Assembly: GCA_963664605.1 (NCBI GenBank)
Contig: OY761536.1
Span: 124,001-188,000 of the forward strand
From: JAHOYW01 sp963664605
GTDB taxonomy: Bacteria > Verrucomicrobiota > Lentisphaeria > Victivallales > Victivallaceae
DNA length: 64,000 nt
Direction of reading: 5' to 3'
Part shown: one piece after another, positions 28,318 to 37,424 of the stretch
Position numbering within the stretch: the stretch's first letter is position 1
Layout of the letters: the number at the start of each line of letters is the position of its first letter
Notes under the pieces: model-generated
What the model was told of the DNA's origin: nothing
What the model saw: only the letters and a program-made list of their open reading frames with translations
Database searches by the model: none
Translations under genes and position numbers: made by a program

Positions 28318-28862
28318 AGAGGAGCTCCATATATACGCTTTTGACTGACCTCTCCGAATATTTGTTTTGCTATCGGCATCGAACGATTATCGCCAATGAC
28401 GTAAACATTACCCGGCGCAACCGTACGCGGCGGGAGATCCCAATCACAAGGATTTTTAACATAATCCTCTTTTTGCGCAAGGCCGTTAAGATAAACAATT
28501 CCGTCTTTTATATAAAGAGTGTCCCCGGGAAGCGCAATGATCCTTTTCAGCAGGGAAACTTTGTCAGTAAACCTGATAATTACTATATCACCACGTTCAG
28601 GCTTTGAAAAAAGGTATTTACCGCGCCAGCAGAAAGTAAATCCCCGTCTGTAATATGTGGGTTCCATACTGGCGCCGAAGATAAATTCCGGTATCAGGAT
28701 AAAACCGAAAATAATATAGCCGATAGCTACAATCGTAACAACTCGAACCATAAAAGCGCCATTAAGTTTAGGTACGCAAAAATGCGAAACCGCCTCCGCC
28801 GCAGATTCCCCGCGGTGCGGCCTCCAACATTCACAATATAACTTAAGCCATTTTTTTAACAT
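28311..28862 (-). CDS. lepB: Signal peptidase I
   Basis: The 183-residue protein has one membrane span (about residues 38-58). The S26 motifs follow in order: GASMEPT with the catalytic Ser, the GDIVIIR strand, LLKRIIALPGDTL with the catalytic Lys, and VYVIGDNRSMP. It removes Sec signal peptides at the outer face of the inner membrane. It is short compared with the two-span E. coli enzyme but typical for single-span family members. It is divergent from larB, with about 100 bases between the genes. Confidence 0.9.
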   Translation of the reverse strand: MLKKWLKLYCECWRPHRGESAAEAVSHFCVPKLNGAFMVRVVTIVAIGYIIFGFILIPEFIFGASMEPTYYRRGFTFCWRGKYLFSKPERGDIVIIRFTDKVSLLKRIIALPGDTLYIKDGIVYLNGLAQKEDYVKNPCDWDLPPRTVAPGNVYVIGDNRSMPIAKQIFGEVSQKRIYGAPLW

Positions 28863-28969
28863 ATCATATAATACATCTGTTAATACGATAATCCAAGACT
28901 TTTCTTATAAGCTTGATATTTTTAATTTAGAGGCGTAAATTAGAAACAATATAAAAAAAGGAATCTCTG

Positions 28970-29722
28970 ATGTCAGATAAATTAATGAAAATCATGGATG
29001 AGCTGGATAAGGGCAAAATCGATATATTTGCCGCCTTGTCGCAAATATCAGACTCAAAGGGAATTGAAAATATTGGTTTCGCGCGGATCGACCATGACCG
29101 TAAAAACCGCTGCGGCTTCCCTGAATTCATTTACGGCGCGAGCAAGACTATTGAACAGCTATGTGAAATTGTCCCGGCGCTTATAAAGAAGAAAAGTCCG
29201 GTACTGGTTACCCGGCTTGACTCAGACAAAGGAAAAGTGTTGGAGAAAAAATTTCCGCAAGGAGAATTCGATAAATTGGCGGGAGTTTTCATTATCCGGC
29301 AAAAGGCTCAAAAACACGGAAATGTTGTAGTTTTGACAGCTGGGACTTCAGACTTGAATGTTGCTTTGGAAGCAAAATATACTTTGGAAACCTGTGATAT
29401 CGGCGTAAGCATGATAAATGATGTAGGTGTCGCCGGCTTACACCGTTTACTCGGAGAGATAAAAACCTTTAAACAAGCCGATGCGATAATCGTTGTCGCA
29501 GGAATGGAGGGAGCTTTGCCCAGTGTGGTCGGAGGCCTGGTTAGCTGTCCGGTGATCGCGGTTCCGACCAGCGTCGGATACGGCGCGGCAATGGGAGGTG
29601 TCGCTGCCTTGCTGGGAATGCTCAACAGTTGTGCCAGCGGTGTGACCGTGGTTAATATTGACAATGGTTTTGGAGCCGCTTGTGCTGCGACACGGATAAT
29701 CCAGAATGCTAAGCGTAAATAA
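28970..29722 (+). CDS. larB: Nickel-pincer cofactor biosynthesis protein LarB
   Basis: The 250-residue protein has a PurE-like C-terminal domain: VVVLTAGTSDLNVALEA, the DVGVAGLHR motif, VVAGMEGALPSVVGGLV, and VPTSVGYGAA. These match LarB, which carboxylates nicotinic acid adenine dinucleotide to start synthesis of the nickel-pincer cofactor of lactate racemase and related enzymes. The N-terminal part has the usual DHDRKNRCGFPEFIYG stretch. No larC or larE is in the window. The EI24-type gene follows after two bases. Confidence 0.88.
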   Translation: MSDKLMKIMDELDKGKIDIFAALSQISDSKGIENIGFARIDHDRKNRCGFPEFIYGASKTIEQLCEIVPALIKKKSPVLVTRLDSDKGKVLEKKFPQGEFDKLAGVFIIRQKAQKHGNVVVLTAGTSDLNVALEAKYTLETCDIGVSMINDVGVAGLHRLLGEIKTFKQADAIIVVAGMEGALPSVVGGLVSCPVIAVPTSVGYGAAMGGVAALLGMLNSCASGVTVVNIDNGFGAACAATRIIQNAKRK

Positions 29723-29724
29723 CA

Positions 29725-30480
29725 ATGTGGAACGGTAAAGATTTCAGTACCGGAATTAAAGCTTTATTTGCGGGCTTCAAAATGTTTTTAACCAAGCCGC
29801 GCTACTGGCATTACGTCCTGTGGCCCCTGCTTTTCAGTATTATATTATATCTTCTCGGATTCTGGCTTTATTTTTCCTATCTGCATCCCTTACTGATGGG
29901 CTTGCTTCCAGAACCGGCAGAACACGCTCAATGGTGGAGTTGGGCGATTTATCTACTGCGTTGGCTGGTTAATATCTCAATAGTCATTTTCGGGGTTATG
30001 ATTACTTTATTAACAGTAACCACAATGTACTCAACTCTCGCAGCTCCGTTTTTTGATCGTATGACTTTAAAAATGGAAAAAGATTATTTTGATTTCGAGC
30101 CTGTCGAACTTAAGGGTAAAGAAGCCTTTTTATATTTCGGCAGTTCCATTTTAAATGCTTTTATATTGAACTTGCAAACTCTTTTCTGGGCAATTCTGCT
30201 TTTTCCTTTCAGTCTTTTGCTGCCTTATGCCGGAACAATAATATACAGTCTGGTCGTGGGTTACTTCTTCGGATTATCGCTTTTACAGTACAGCGTCGAA
30301 CACCGCGCCATGAACCGGACGGAGTTTAAACAAAGCTTGAAAGGTAGGCGAATGAAAGTGTTGTGGTTTGGAACTGCGGCATATTTCCTCTTATATATCC
30401 CGCTTCTGGCAATCCCCCTGCTCCCTGTCGCCACCGCCGGCGGGGTTGTGCTTTTCAACAAAGAACTGGATAAAAATTAA
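29725..30480 (+). CDS. EI24/CysZ-like integral membrane protein
   Basis: The 251-residue protein has about four to six hydrophobic spans (residues 32-52, 72-100, 140-175 and 210-240). It opens with FSTGIKALFAGFKMFLTKPRYWHYVLWPLL, the typical start of the EI24 (CysZ, DUF540) family. CysZ proteins transport sulfate, but many members are uncharacterised, so substrate is not assigned. It begins two bases after larB and is probably co-transcribed with it. Confidence 0.75.
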   Translation: MWNGKDFSTGIKALFAGFKMFLTKPRYWHYVLWPLLFSIILYLLGFWLYFSYLHPLLMGLLPEPAEHAQWWSWAIYLLRWLVNISIVIFGVMITLLTVTTMYSTLAAPFFDRMTLKMEKDYFDFEPVELKGKEAFLYFGSSILNAFILNLQTLFWAILLFPFSLLLPYAGTIIYSLVVGYFFGLSLLQYSVEHRAMNRTEFKQSLKGRRMKVLWFGTAAYFLLYIPLLAIPLLPVATAGGVVLFNKELDKN

Positions 30481-30526
30481 GTATGAAAAAAGTTAATAAA
30501 TATTTCAGAATTATACGAGGTAGGAT

Positions 30527-32554
30527 ATGCGGCAAAGTTATAAGTTCCTGACATTTTTTTTATTTATATCATGTTTAATACTGAATGCCCATGGGCAGGG
30601 AAAAAACAAGGTGCTCAGGGCCGCGACAACCAAAGTTTCAGAGTACGCTACTCTCCAGAGAAAGGTTTCACCGATTATGCGCGAACAACTGCTGCTGGAA
30701 CGTTTTGCCGCCGAAAACCGGATGCGGATAGCAATGCGGTATACGGAAAACCTGCCGGAACTGCTCAAACTGCTCAAAGATGGAGAAGTTGACATTATTT
30801 TTGCTAATCTTACTATTACTGACGAACGTAAAAAAAACATGGCGTTCTCTGTTCCTGTAGCGGAAACCAAAGTTTCAATTGTTACTTCCACTAAAAACCG
30901 AAGCAGCGGTTCCGGCTTGCAGGCGTTGCAAAACAAAAATGTTTTTGTCATAGGGGATTCGTCCCACATGAAAAATCTGCTTGATATCCGCACCAAAGTA
31001 AAAGGGATGCGGATCGTACGTGCGCCGGTATTATGGGATATTGAAGAAATGCTTTATATGACCGGAACCGGAAAGATAAAATACGCTATTGCCGATGATA
31101 ACTTTATTGATTCCTACCGCCAGTACCGTTCGGATATAAAAGCGGTTTATACTTTCCCACGAAAAGAATATTCCGCTTTTGCGGTAAACGTATCCGCTTC
31201 CCAGCTTCTGAATCCACTTAACAAGTTCCTCAAGAAAACCCTGCATGAATATGCCGACAAAGTACGTCAAAATGACTGGCAGAGCATCCGCCGCCGGGGC
31301 TTTATCCGGGTGCTTACCAGAAACAATCCGTACAGTTACTTTATTCATCGCGGACGTTTGATGGGATTTGAATATGAACTTGCAAAGCGTTTTGCGAAAA
31401 AGCATAAATTAAAATTAGTTATGGTAGTGCCGCCGTCATGGGACAGCATGTTTAAATATCTCAAGGAAGGCAGAGGCGACCTGATTGCCGCTATGATGAC
31501 TGTTACCGGCGAACGCGCTAAAATCCCCGGCCTCAGTCTTTGCCGTCCTTATGTCAGGATATATGAACAAATCATAGCGCACAAATCAGCTCCGCCAGTC
31601 AAATCATTACAGGATTTAGCTGGGAAAAACATTGCTGTCAGAGTAAACAGCGGATATTACTTTTCGCTAAAAAAACTCCAGGGTTCAGGTATCACAGTAA
31701 AGATTACAGCTTTGCCTGACACTATGGAAACAGATGAAATTCTTGGAGAAACCGCAGAAGGCAAATATCAATATACAATGGCTGACAGTAATATTTTCAA
31801 GTCGGAATGTCATCGCTATCCGAATCTAAAAATGGTTTTTTCCCTGCCTGCGCCCCATAATTACGCATGGATGACAAAAAGTGAAAGCTCACAACTTCGC
31901 GAGAAAATAAATAATTTTTTCAAAGCCGAATACAAAAGCGCTTTTTTCAATATTACTTTCCGTAAATATTTTTCTTCAGGGGCCAGTTCTAAAAAGGTAA
32001 TATCGTTAAAAACCATAAGGGAAGGAAGAATCTCAAAATTTGACCCGATGATTCAGAAGCATGCCAATTATTACGCTTTCCCTTGGGATTTTATCGCCGC
32101 GCAAATATATCAGGAAAGCCGCTTCAATCCAAACGCGAAAGCCTGGGACGGGGGAATGGGACTCATGCAGTTGATGCCGCGTACCGCGGAAGAACTCGGC
32201 TGCCGTCATGTATATGACCCGGACGAAAATATAAAAGCCGGAGTGAAATACATGTACCGATTACGAAAAAAATTCAAGGATGATGTTTCGGCAAATGATA
32301 AAATGTGTTTTGCGCTGGCATCATATAACGGCGGATACGGACATGTCATTGACGCACGTAAACTAGCTGCGGAACAGGGACTGGACCCGAACCGCTGGAA
32401 TGGAAATGTCGCAAAAGCTTTTGAAAAACTTTCCCAAAGGAAATATGCAAAGCAGGCGCGTTACGGTTCTTGCCGTTCTGACATTATAATAAATTACGTC
32501 AATAATATTTTCATCCGTTACTATAATTATACACAGCAGACAAACGCAAAATAG
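30527..32554 (+). CDS. MltF-like lytic transglycosylase with two solute-binding domains
   Basis: The 675-residue protein has a signal peptide (residues 1-22, cleavage near AHG). Two periplasmic type-3 solute-binding domains follow in tandem (about 30-240 and 255-480; marks include LLKDGEVDIIFANLTIT and LKEGRGDLIAAMMTVT). A C-terminal SLT domain (about 500-640) has the catalytic Glu in IYQESRFNPNA, then GLMQLMPRTAEELG and ALASYNGGYGHV. It cleaves peptidoglycan between MurNAc and GlcNAc, with the binding domains probably sensing wall fragments. E. coli MltF has only one binding domain. The ribosome site GAGGTAGGAT precedes the ATG. Confidence 0.88.
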   Translation: MRQSYKFLTFFLFISCLILNAHGQGKNKVLRAATTKVSEYATLQRKVSPIMREQLLLERFAAENRMRIAMRYTENLPELLKLLKDGEVDIIFANLTITDERKKNMAFSVPVAETKVSIVTSTKNRSSGSGLQALQNKNVFVIGDSSHMKNLLDIRTKVKGMRIVRAPVLWDIEEMLYMTGTGKIKYAIADDNFIDSYRQYRSDIKAVYTFPRKEYSAFAVNVSASQLLNPLNKFLKKTLHEYADKVRQNDWQSIRRRGFIRVLTRNNPYSYFIHRGRLMGFEYELAKRFAKKHKLKLVMVVPPSWDSMFKYLKEGRGDLIAAMMTVTGERAKIPGLSLCRPYVRIYEQIIAHKSAPPVKSLQDLAGKNIAVRVNSGYYFSLKKLQGSGITVKITALPDTMETDEILGETAEGKYQYTMADSNIFKSECHRYPNLKMVFSLPAPHNYAWMTKSESSQLREKINNFFKAEYKSAFFNITFRKYFSSGASSKKVISLKTIREGRISKFDPMIQKHANYYAFPWDFIAAQIYQESRFNPNAKAWDGGMGLMQLMPRTAEELGCRHVYDPDENIKAGVKYMYRLRKKFKDDVSANDKMCFALASYNGGYGHVIDARKLAAEQGLDPNRWNGNVAKAFEKLSQRKYAKQARYGSCRSDIIINYVNNIFIRYYNYTQQTNAK

Positions 32555-32587
32555 AGATCATGTCCCTTTAATTTGTCAGGGCAAACC

Positions 32588-32613
32588 TGTCAGTAAACAC
32601 TTCCATTTACAGG
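32588..32613. terminator. Possible bidirectional terminator
   Basis: An imperfect inverted repeat (CCTGT, bulge, TAAA against TTTACAGG) lies between the convergent transglycosylase gene and the CoA-transferase operon. No strong T run is present, so support is weak. Confidence 0.3.
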
Positions 32614-32615
32614 CT

Positions 32616-33395
32616 TCAAGCAACCGGACGGCCGATTATTAGTTTTTCCGGGTCAACTTTTTCCCGGAGAATTTCAAGTTCTTCTTTGTATGGAACCTGA
32701 GTTTCCGTTAAATCATCGCTCCAAAGCAGTTCAAAACCGGTATTTTCCTGGATATCCTCTCTGGTTATTCCCGGATGAATGGTTTCCACCATCATTCGTT
32801 TGGATTCCGGATGAAATCCCAGCACACACAAATTAGTAACCCCTTTAAACGGGCCGCATCCGGGGGGAAGCCCTGCTTTTTCCCGTGCAACAGGCCCTCC
32901 AAGGTGACCTGGGGTTGTCAGAAAATCTATTTTTTCCACAAAACGTTTACTATTGTGCACCGTCATGCACATGCTTTTCCAGCAAAGACTAGCTAAATCA
33001 TTAGCTCCGCCTGACCCTGGGAACCTGACTTTAGGTTTGGCATGGTCGCTGCCGATTATTGTAGAGTTGATATTACCATACATGTCAATTTGCGCTCCGC
33101 CGATAAACGCTGTATCCACCTCTCCCCGCTGGAGCATAGACATGATAACGTCCATACTTGTAGCAAACAAACCGCGGTTGAAAGTTCTGCTGTCACCTAC
33201 AGAAATAGGCATCTGTTTCAGTTCCGGGCCAATACCTCCAGCTTCAAAAAGAATTGTCATATTCGGAGCGTGGGTCTGCTGCGCCAGCATTGCGGCGGCA
33301 CACGGAGCCCCAGTTCCGACAATGATAACCGAATTATCTTTCAGTTCGCGGGCGGCGCTTACCAGCATCAATTCCATAGGATTGTAATCATTCAT
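32616..33395 (-). CDS. CoA-transferase beta subunit (glutaconate CoA-transferase type)
   Basis: The start is the ATG at 33395, behind AGGAGG; its A is the last base of the upstream TAA stop. The 259-residue product matches type I CoA-transferase B subunits of the GctB/CatJ group: MTILFEAGGIGPE (Glu here is the candidate CoA-accepting residue), VDTAFIGGAQIDMYGNIN, RFPGSGGANDLAS. It pairs with the A subunit upstream. In this operon it probably loads CoA onto acetoacetate, or onto an acid released by the pathway. The exact substrate cannot be read from sequence. It is the last gene of the operon. Confidence 0.82.
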   Translation of the reverse strand: MNDYNPMELMLVSAARELKDNSVIIVGTGAPCAAAMLAQQTHAPNMTILFEAGGIGPELKQMPISVGDSRTFNRGLFATSMDVIMSMLQRGEVDTAFIGGAQIDMYGNINSTIIGSDHAKPKVRFPGSGGANDLASLCWKSMCMTVHNSKRFVEKIDFLTTPGHLGGPVAREKAGLPPGCGPFKGVTNLCVLGFHPESKRMMVETIHPGITREDIQENTGFELLWSDDLTETQVPYKEELEILREKVDPEKLIIGRPVA

Positions 33396-34369
33396 TATTT
33401 GTGTTCCTCCTCGTAAAGTTCCATAATGCGTTGCTGTCCTCCGCATTTTTCCAGATATTCATTGAAGTCTTTGCAGGTATAAATATATTTTTCAAGGAAT
33501 TCCTTAAAGGTTTCCTGGTCTTTTTCAGCATTGAGCCATTCCGTCAGGTGAGCTTCATCTGAGAAATACCGGCCGGACATATTCGCCGGATAAGCGCCGT
33601 TTTTTATTTCTATTACCGCATCAACATTAATCCATGGAATCGTTGTTCTGGATGGATTATCTCTAAAATAATCAGTAGGGACAATTTCCTCACAAGTAAT
33701 AATTGTTACTTTGGATGCTGCCGCCAAGTCCTGGTCCGCAACTGTAATACCTTCGATTTCACAGTTGCCCATTTCATCCGCGCGGTGTACATGGATCAAG
33801 GCAACATCAGGATTCAAAGCCGGCACAAGTGTAATTTTGGTTTTTGAAAACGGACATTCTGTCTGAATTGCGGCGGAATATTCAAAAGTATCTGTCCCGG
33901 TAAGTACATATACCGGCATAAACGGTATACATCTGGCTCCGGCGCTAAGACGCCAGGCAAGGGCTGCATTTGACCATTCAGTAACTTTGATCTCTCCATT
34001 CTGATGCGCTTTTCTTGCGCAAGTAGAAAGCCCGCGCGCTTCCAACCCGACGATATACGCGGCATCAACCCGGTCAATACAGCCGCCCGCGACTAAAATC
34101 TCATAATCATGGGTTGTAGTATGTCCGGCAAAAGCCAGATTTTTTTTGCGGGTCCTGACGATTTCATGCAGCAGCGCGGTAGCTATACGGTTGGAACCAA
34201 AACCTCCGCTTGCCAGATACAAACCGTCTTTCACATATTTTTCAACAGCTTCCGGCACAGTCGAGATTTTATTACGTTGCCCACGATTAAAGTTTTTTCT
34301 GGATTCGCGAAACGCAAACGGATCAACATGAGAAAAAAGTTCCCCTTTACCTTTTGAAATAATATCCAT
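33395..34369 (-). CDS. CoA-transferase alpha subunit (glutaconate CoA-transferase type)
   Basis: The start is set at the ATG at 34369 behind AAAGGAAAAG; the open frame extends 21 codons further without a ribosome site. The 324-residue product shows the A-subunit marks YLASGGFGSNRI, the FAGHTTTHDYE segment, ADVALIHVHRADEMGN-type sequence (here PDVALIHVHRADEMGN) and the IEIKNGAYPANMSGRY end. It overlaps the B subunit by one base and starts 11 bases after the thiolase gene. With the B subunit it forms a type I CoA-transferase. Confidence 0.82.
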   Translation of the reverse strand: MDIISKGKGELFSHVDPFAFRESRKNFNRGQRNKISTVPEAVEKYVKDGLYLASGGFGSNRIATALLHEIVRTRKKNLAFAGHTTTHDYEILVAGGCIDRVDAAYIVGLEARGLSTCARKAHQNGEIKVTEWSNAALAWRLSAGARCIPFMPVYVLTGTDTFEYSAAIQTECPFSKTKITLVPALNPDVALIHVHRADEMGNCEIEGITVADQDLAAASKVTIITCEEIVPTDYFRDNPSRTTIPWINVDAVIEIKNGAYPANMSGRYFSDEAHLTEWLNAEKDQETFKEFLEKYIYTCKDFNEYLEKCGGQQRIMELYEEEHK

Positions 34370-34380
34370 ATACTTTTCCT

Positions 34381-35565
34381 TTATTTGATATTCTCTATAC
34401 ACATGGCTATACCCATTCCGCCGCCGATACAAAGCGTTGCCAGTCCGCGCGAAACCTGCCGTTTTTTCATTTCATGCAGCAATGTCACAAGAATTCTGGT
34501 TCCGCTGGCTCCTATTGGATGCCCAAGGGCAATCGCGCCTCCATTGACATTTACAATATCAGGATTCAAGTTCAATTCTTTAATTACAGCCAGGGATTGA
34601 GCTGCAAAAGCCTCATTTGACTCAATTAATCCGATATCTTCAATTTCCCATTCAGCTTTGCGTAAAGCTTTTTTTACCGCATCTACAGGAGCAATTCCCA
34701 TTACAGACGGATCAACTCCGCAATACGCGTATGATACGATCCCCGCAGCCGGTTTAAGTTTATATTTATCTACAGCGTTTTCTCCACAAAGCAACAGCAT
34801 TGCCGCACCGTCATTGATTCCTGACGCATTCCCGGCGGTAACCGTACCGTCACGTTTAAATGCCGGTTTGAGTTCTGCTAAAGCGCCCACTGTTGTGCCG
34901 GGTTTAGGATATTCATCCTGATCGAAAATGATTGGAGCTTTCTTACGCACCGGAACTTCAACCGGGATAATTTCATCAGCAAAACGCTTTGCCTCGATGG
35001 CCCGGGCTGCTTTGTTTTGTGATCCACATGCAAATTTATCCTGCTGTTCGCGTGATATTTGATACCTTTCTGAAATATTTTCCGCGGTGACTCCCATATG
35101 GTAATCATTGAAAGCATCCCAAAGCCCATCGGCTATCATACTGTCAGTAAGTTCCTTGTTCCCTAAACGGCAACCATTTCTGGCATCTTTCAAAAGATAA
35201 GGAGCCTGAGTCATGTTCTCTGTTCCCCCTGCAACAACAATATCCGCATCGCCACAGATAATACTTTGGCTTCCCATACAGGCACTGCGCATGCCGGAAC
35301 CACAGACCATATTTACCGTCACGGCGGTTTTATCAACCGGGATACCGCTGTTAACCGCAGCCTGACGCGCTATATTCTGCCCCGAACCGGCTTGCAGGAC
35401 ATTGCCGATTATGACTTCATCAACAAGGCCAGGAGAAACTTTATTCCTTTCCAACAGTGCAGTAATTGTTAATTGCGCCAGTTCAACTGCGGATATTGAC
35501 ATCAGGCTTCCTTGAAAACTTCCGACCGGCGTTCTGACACCGTCAATAATATAAACTTTCCCCAT
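34381..35565 (-). CDS. Acetyl-CoA acetyltransferase (thiolase)
   Basis: The start is the ATG at 35565 directly behind TAGGAGG; an upstream GTG adds eight codons without support. The 394-residue product has every thiolase landmark: the acylated Cys in VNMVCGSGMRSA, GGTENMTQAP, the NEAFAAQ active-site block, GGAIALGHPIGASG with the catalytic His, and CIGGGMGIA with the second Cys. It would cleave acetoacetyl-CoA to two acetyl-CoA, the natural last step after the cleavage enzyme and CoA-transferase of the same operon. Confidence 0.9.
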   Translation of the reverse strand: MGKVYIIDGVRTPVGSFQGSLMSISAVELAQLTITALLERNKVSPGLVDEVIIGNVLQAGSGQNIARQAAVNSGIPVDKTAVTVNMVCGSGMRSACMGSQSIICGDADIVVAGGTENMTQAPYLLKDARNGCRLGNKELTDSMIADGLWDAFNDYHMGVTAENISERYQISREQQDKFACGSQNKAARAIEAKRFADEIIPVEVPVRKKAPIIFDQDEYPKPGTTVGALAELKPAFKRDGTVTAGNASGINDGAAMLLLCGENAVDKYKLKPAAGIVSYAYCGVDPSVMGIAPVDAVKKALRKAEWEIEDIGLIESNEAFAAQSLAVIKELNLNPDIVNVNGGAIALGHPIGASGTRILVTLLHEMKKRQVSRGLATLCIGGGMGIAMCIENIK

Positions 35566-35573
35566 GTATCCTC

Positions 35574-37406
35574 CTAAAAATAAAACCATATTGTATTATA
35601 TTCGTTAACATCTTCCCCGTCTTTTTGCAGGCGTTCCAGATAATCGTAAATTGAAATGTCCGTATAAACATATGAATCCATGCCGACCAGATTAGATTCC
35701 CAGGGATAAAACCTGAATACCCGGCGTCCTTCAGGAGTAATCATAATTGGCTCATGGTCCTGCCAGGCGCGCAAGTGCGATTTCCCCAGTTTTGGAACGT
35801 TGAATACTGGCTCGTCAGTCCTGACCAGCCCCGGCAGCAAACGCGCTTCCTCCTTCATTTCCTGTTCAATCCTTGCTATTGGAACCCGAAAATCAAGGGT
35901 TTCTTCTTTGCCTTTTGTATTGAAGGTATAATAAGGATCAATTCCTGAAAGCTTCAGTTTTTTACGCAGGGCGCAAGTTTCAAACTTGCGGCTGTTGAAA
36001 TAAGTAAACACCTGTTGATTATAGACTGAAATACCAATTTCTCTAATCTTGCGTATAGCGTATTGAGAATCCGGGCTTATCTCCGATACATGTTCAAAAT
36101 GAGTTATTATTGAAAGCTCCCGTTTGCCAAGCTGATGATATTTTGCCAGGACTTTACAAAGGTTATCAGTAATCCGGTAAGGCAGGGTAACCAAAGTCCT
36201 GGTTCCTATCCTGATTCTTTCCACATGATCGATCTGTGATACTTTTTCGAGAATTGCATCTAAATCGCCATCCCCCATAGTCAGAGGGTCGCCGCCGGTA
36301 ATCAATACTTCCGTCACTTCTGAATTCTCATCTATCCACTTGATTGCCTCTTCAACCTTTTCGTTAGTAATGCAGGTCTTATCAACATCTTTTATTTCCC
36401 AGTTACGCTGACAATAGACACATATTTGCGGACAGGCATCAAATGGTTTCAAAATCAGGATCTGCGGATAACGCCGGGTCACACAATCAATTGGACTGGT
36501 GGATTTTTCACCCATAAAATCAAGATCCAGCCCTTTTTTCCGGTTTTCATTAACTACGTTACAGTAGTGGGCTGAAGGAATAACCTGTGCTCTTACCACA
36601 CGGTCATAGTTGCAGCAGCCGTTTTTATTAAACAGCGATAAATAGTATGGCGTAATATGGACATCAATATCATATTTTTCCGCAAGTTTTAATCCTTGTT
36701 TTTCCTGTTTGTTTAGACTGATAAAATTTTTCAGGGTGGCATAGTCTTTTATTATATGCTTCATCTGCCATTCAGTATCTTCCCAGTCTTCTTCCGATGC
36801 CTTGAAATACTTAAGGATGTCTTTTTTCAGTGCGGCTTGACCGGCAATCCGGCTTTCACTGCAGGCACAGGGGTAACGACTTCCGAAATTTGCTACGGTA
36901 AGAGCATAATTATCAAGTTGTTTTGATCTTAATGTCGCGGCTTCTCTTCCGCTCAGATCCTTTAAATTATCAGCAGTCGCAAGTGATTTTAAAGACCTTC
37001 CCTGAATTGCCAGAAACAAATAGATAAATTCACATAAAAAACCTTTGCTCAATTGCGGTATCACCTCTTCCGGGCTTCTTGCCAGCTTGAATAAAAGCTC
37101 CAGAGCAGAACATCCGGATATATGTTCATTTTCAACCCTGATGATATTTTTAAGCACCCTGATAGACTCTTTGGCGTTATTACGCTGGGCCATATTTATG
37201 TTTTCAGTATCCTCATCCGAAAAAAGATGAAAATACTGGTTTTCCATATTATTAAGATATGTAGCCAGGCGCATACGTGCGTCTATCAGGTTCGATGATG
37301 AGGTCAGAGTATGGTATACCTGATGCTCTGTTTCCCAAAGCAGCTTTACTAAGGATTTCTTTGAGGAGGTTAATATTTTGCTAGTTGCGTAGCGGGGGGT
37401 TTTCAT
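35574..37406 (-). CDS. Lysine-2,3-aminomutase-like radical SAM enzyme with long N-terminal extension
   Basis: The product is about 610 residues; the ATG at 37406 has GGAG ten bases upstream, and a TTG at 37415 is possible. Residues 1-310 or so include about 200 more than a typical KamA, all helical and unrecognised. The radical SAM motif is FDACPQICVYCQRNW (C-x3-C-x2-C near residues 325-332). It is followed by EVLITGGDPLTMGDG, RIGTRTLVTLPYRIT and FYPWES. A Lys in the VPKLGKSHLRAW segment is the candidate PLP-binding residue. Family members move an amino group from C2 to C3 of Lys or Glu using a 4Fe-4S cluster, SAM and PLP. The substrate is not assignable. The operon lacks lysine 5,6-aminomutase, so classic lysine fermentation is unlikely. 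Confidence 0.8.
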   Translation of the reverse strand: MKTPRYATSKILTSSKKSLVKLLWETEHQVYHTLTSSSNLIDARMRLATYLNNMENQYFHLFSDEDTENINMAQRNNAKESIRVLKNIIRVENEHISGCSALELLFKLARSPEEVIPQLSKGFLCEFIYLFLAIQGRSLKSLATADNLKDLSGREAATLRSKQLDNYALTVANFGSRYPCACSESRIAGQAALKKDILKYFKASEEDWEDTEWQMKHIIKDYATLKNFISLNKQEKQGLKLAEKYDIDVHITPYYLSLFNKNGCCNYDRVVRAQVIPSAHYCNVVNENRKKGLDLDFMGEKSTSPIDCVTRRYPQILILKPFDACPQICVYCQRNWEIKDVDKTCITNEKVEEAIKWIDENSEVTEVLITGGDPLTMGDGDLDAILEKVSQIDHVERIRIGTRTLVTLPYRITDNLCKVLAKYHQLGKRELSIITHFEHVSEISPDSQYAIRKIREIGISVYNQQVFTYFNSRKFETCALRKKLKLSGIDPYYTFNTKGKEETLDFRVPIARIEQEMKEEARLLPGLVRTDEPVFNVPKLGKSHLRAWQDHEPIMITPEGRRVFRFYPWESNLVGMDSYVYTDISIYDYLERLQKDGEDVNEYNTIWFYF

Positions 37407-37424
37407 TTTCTTCAAGCTCCAAGA

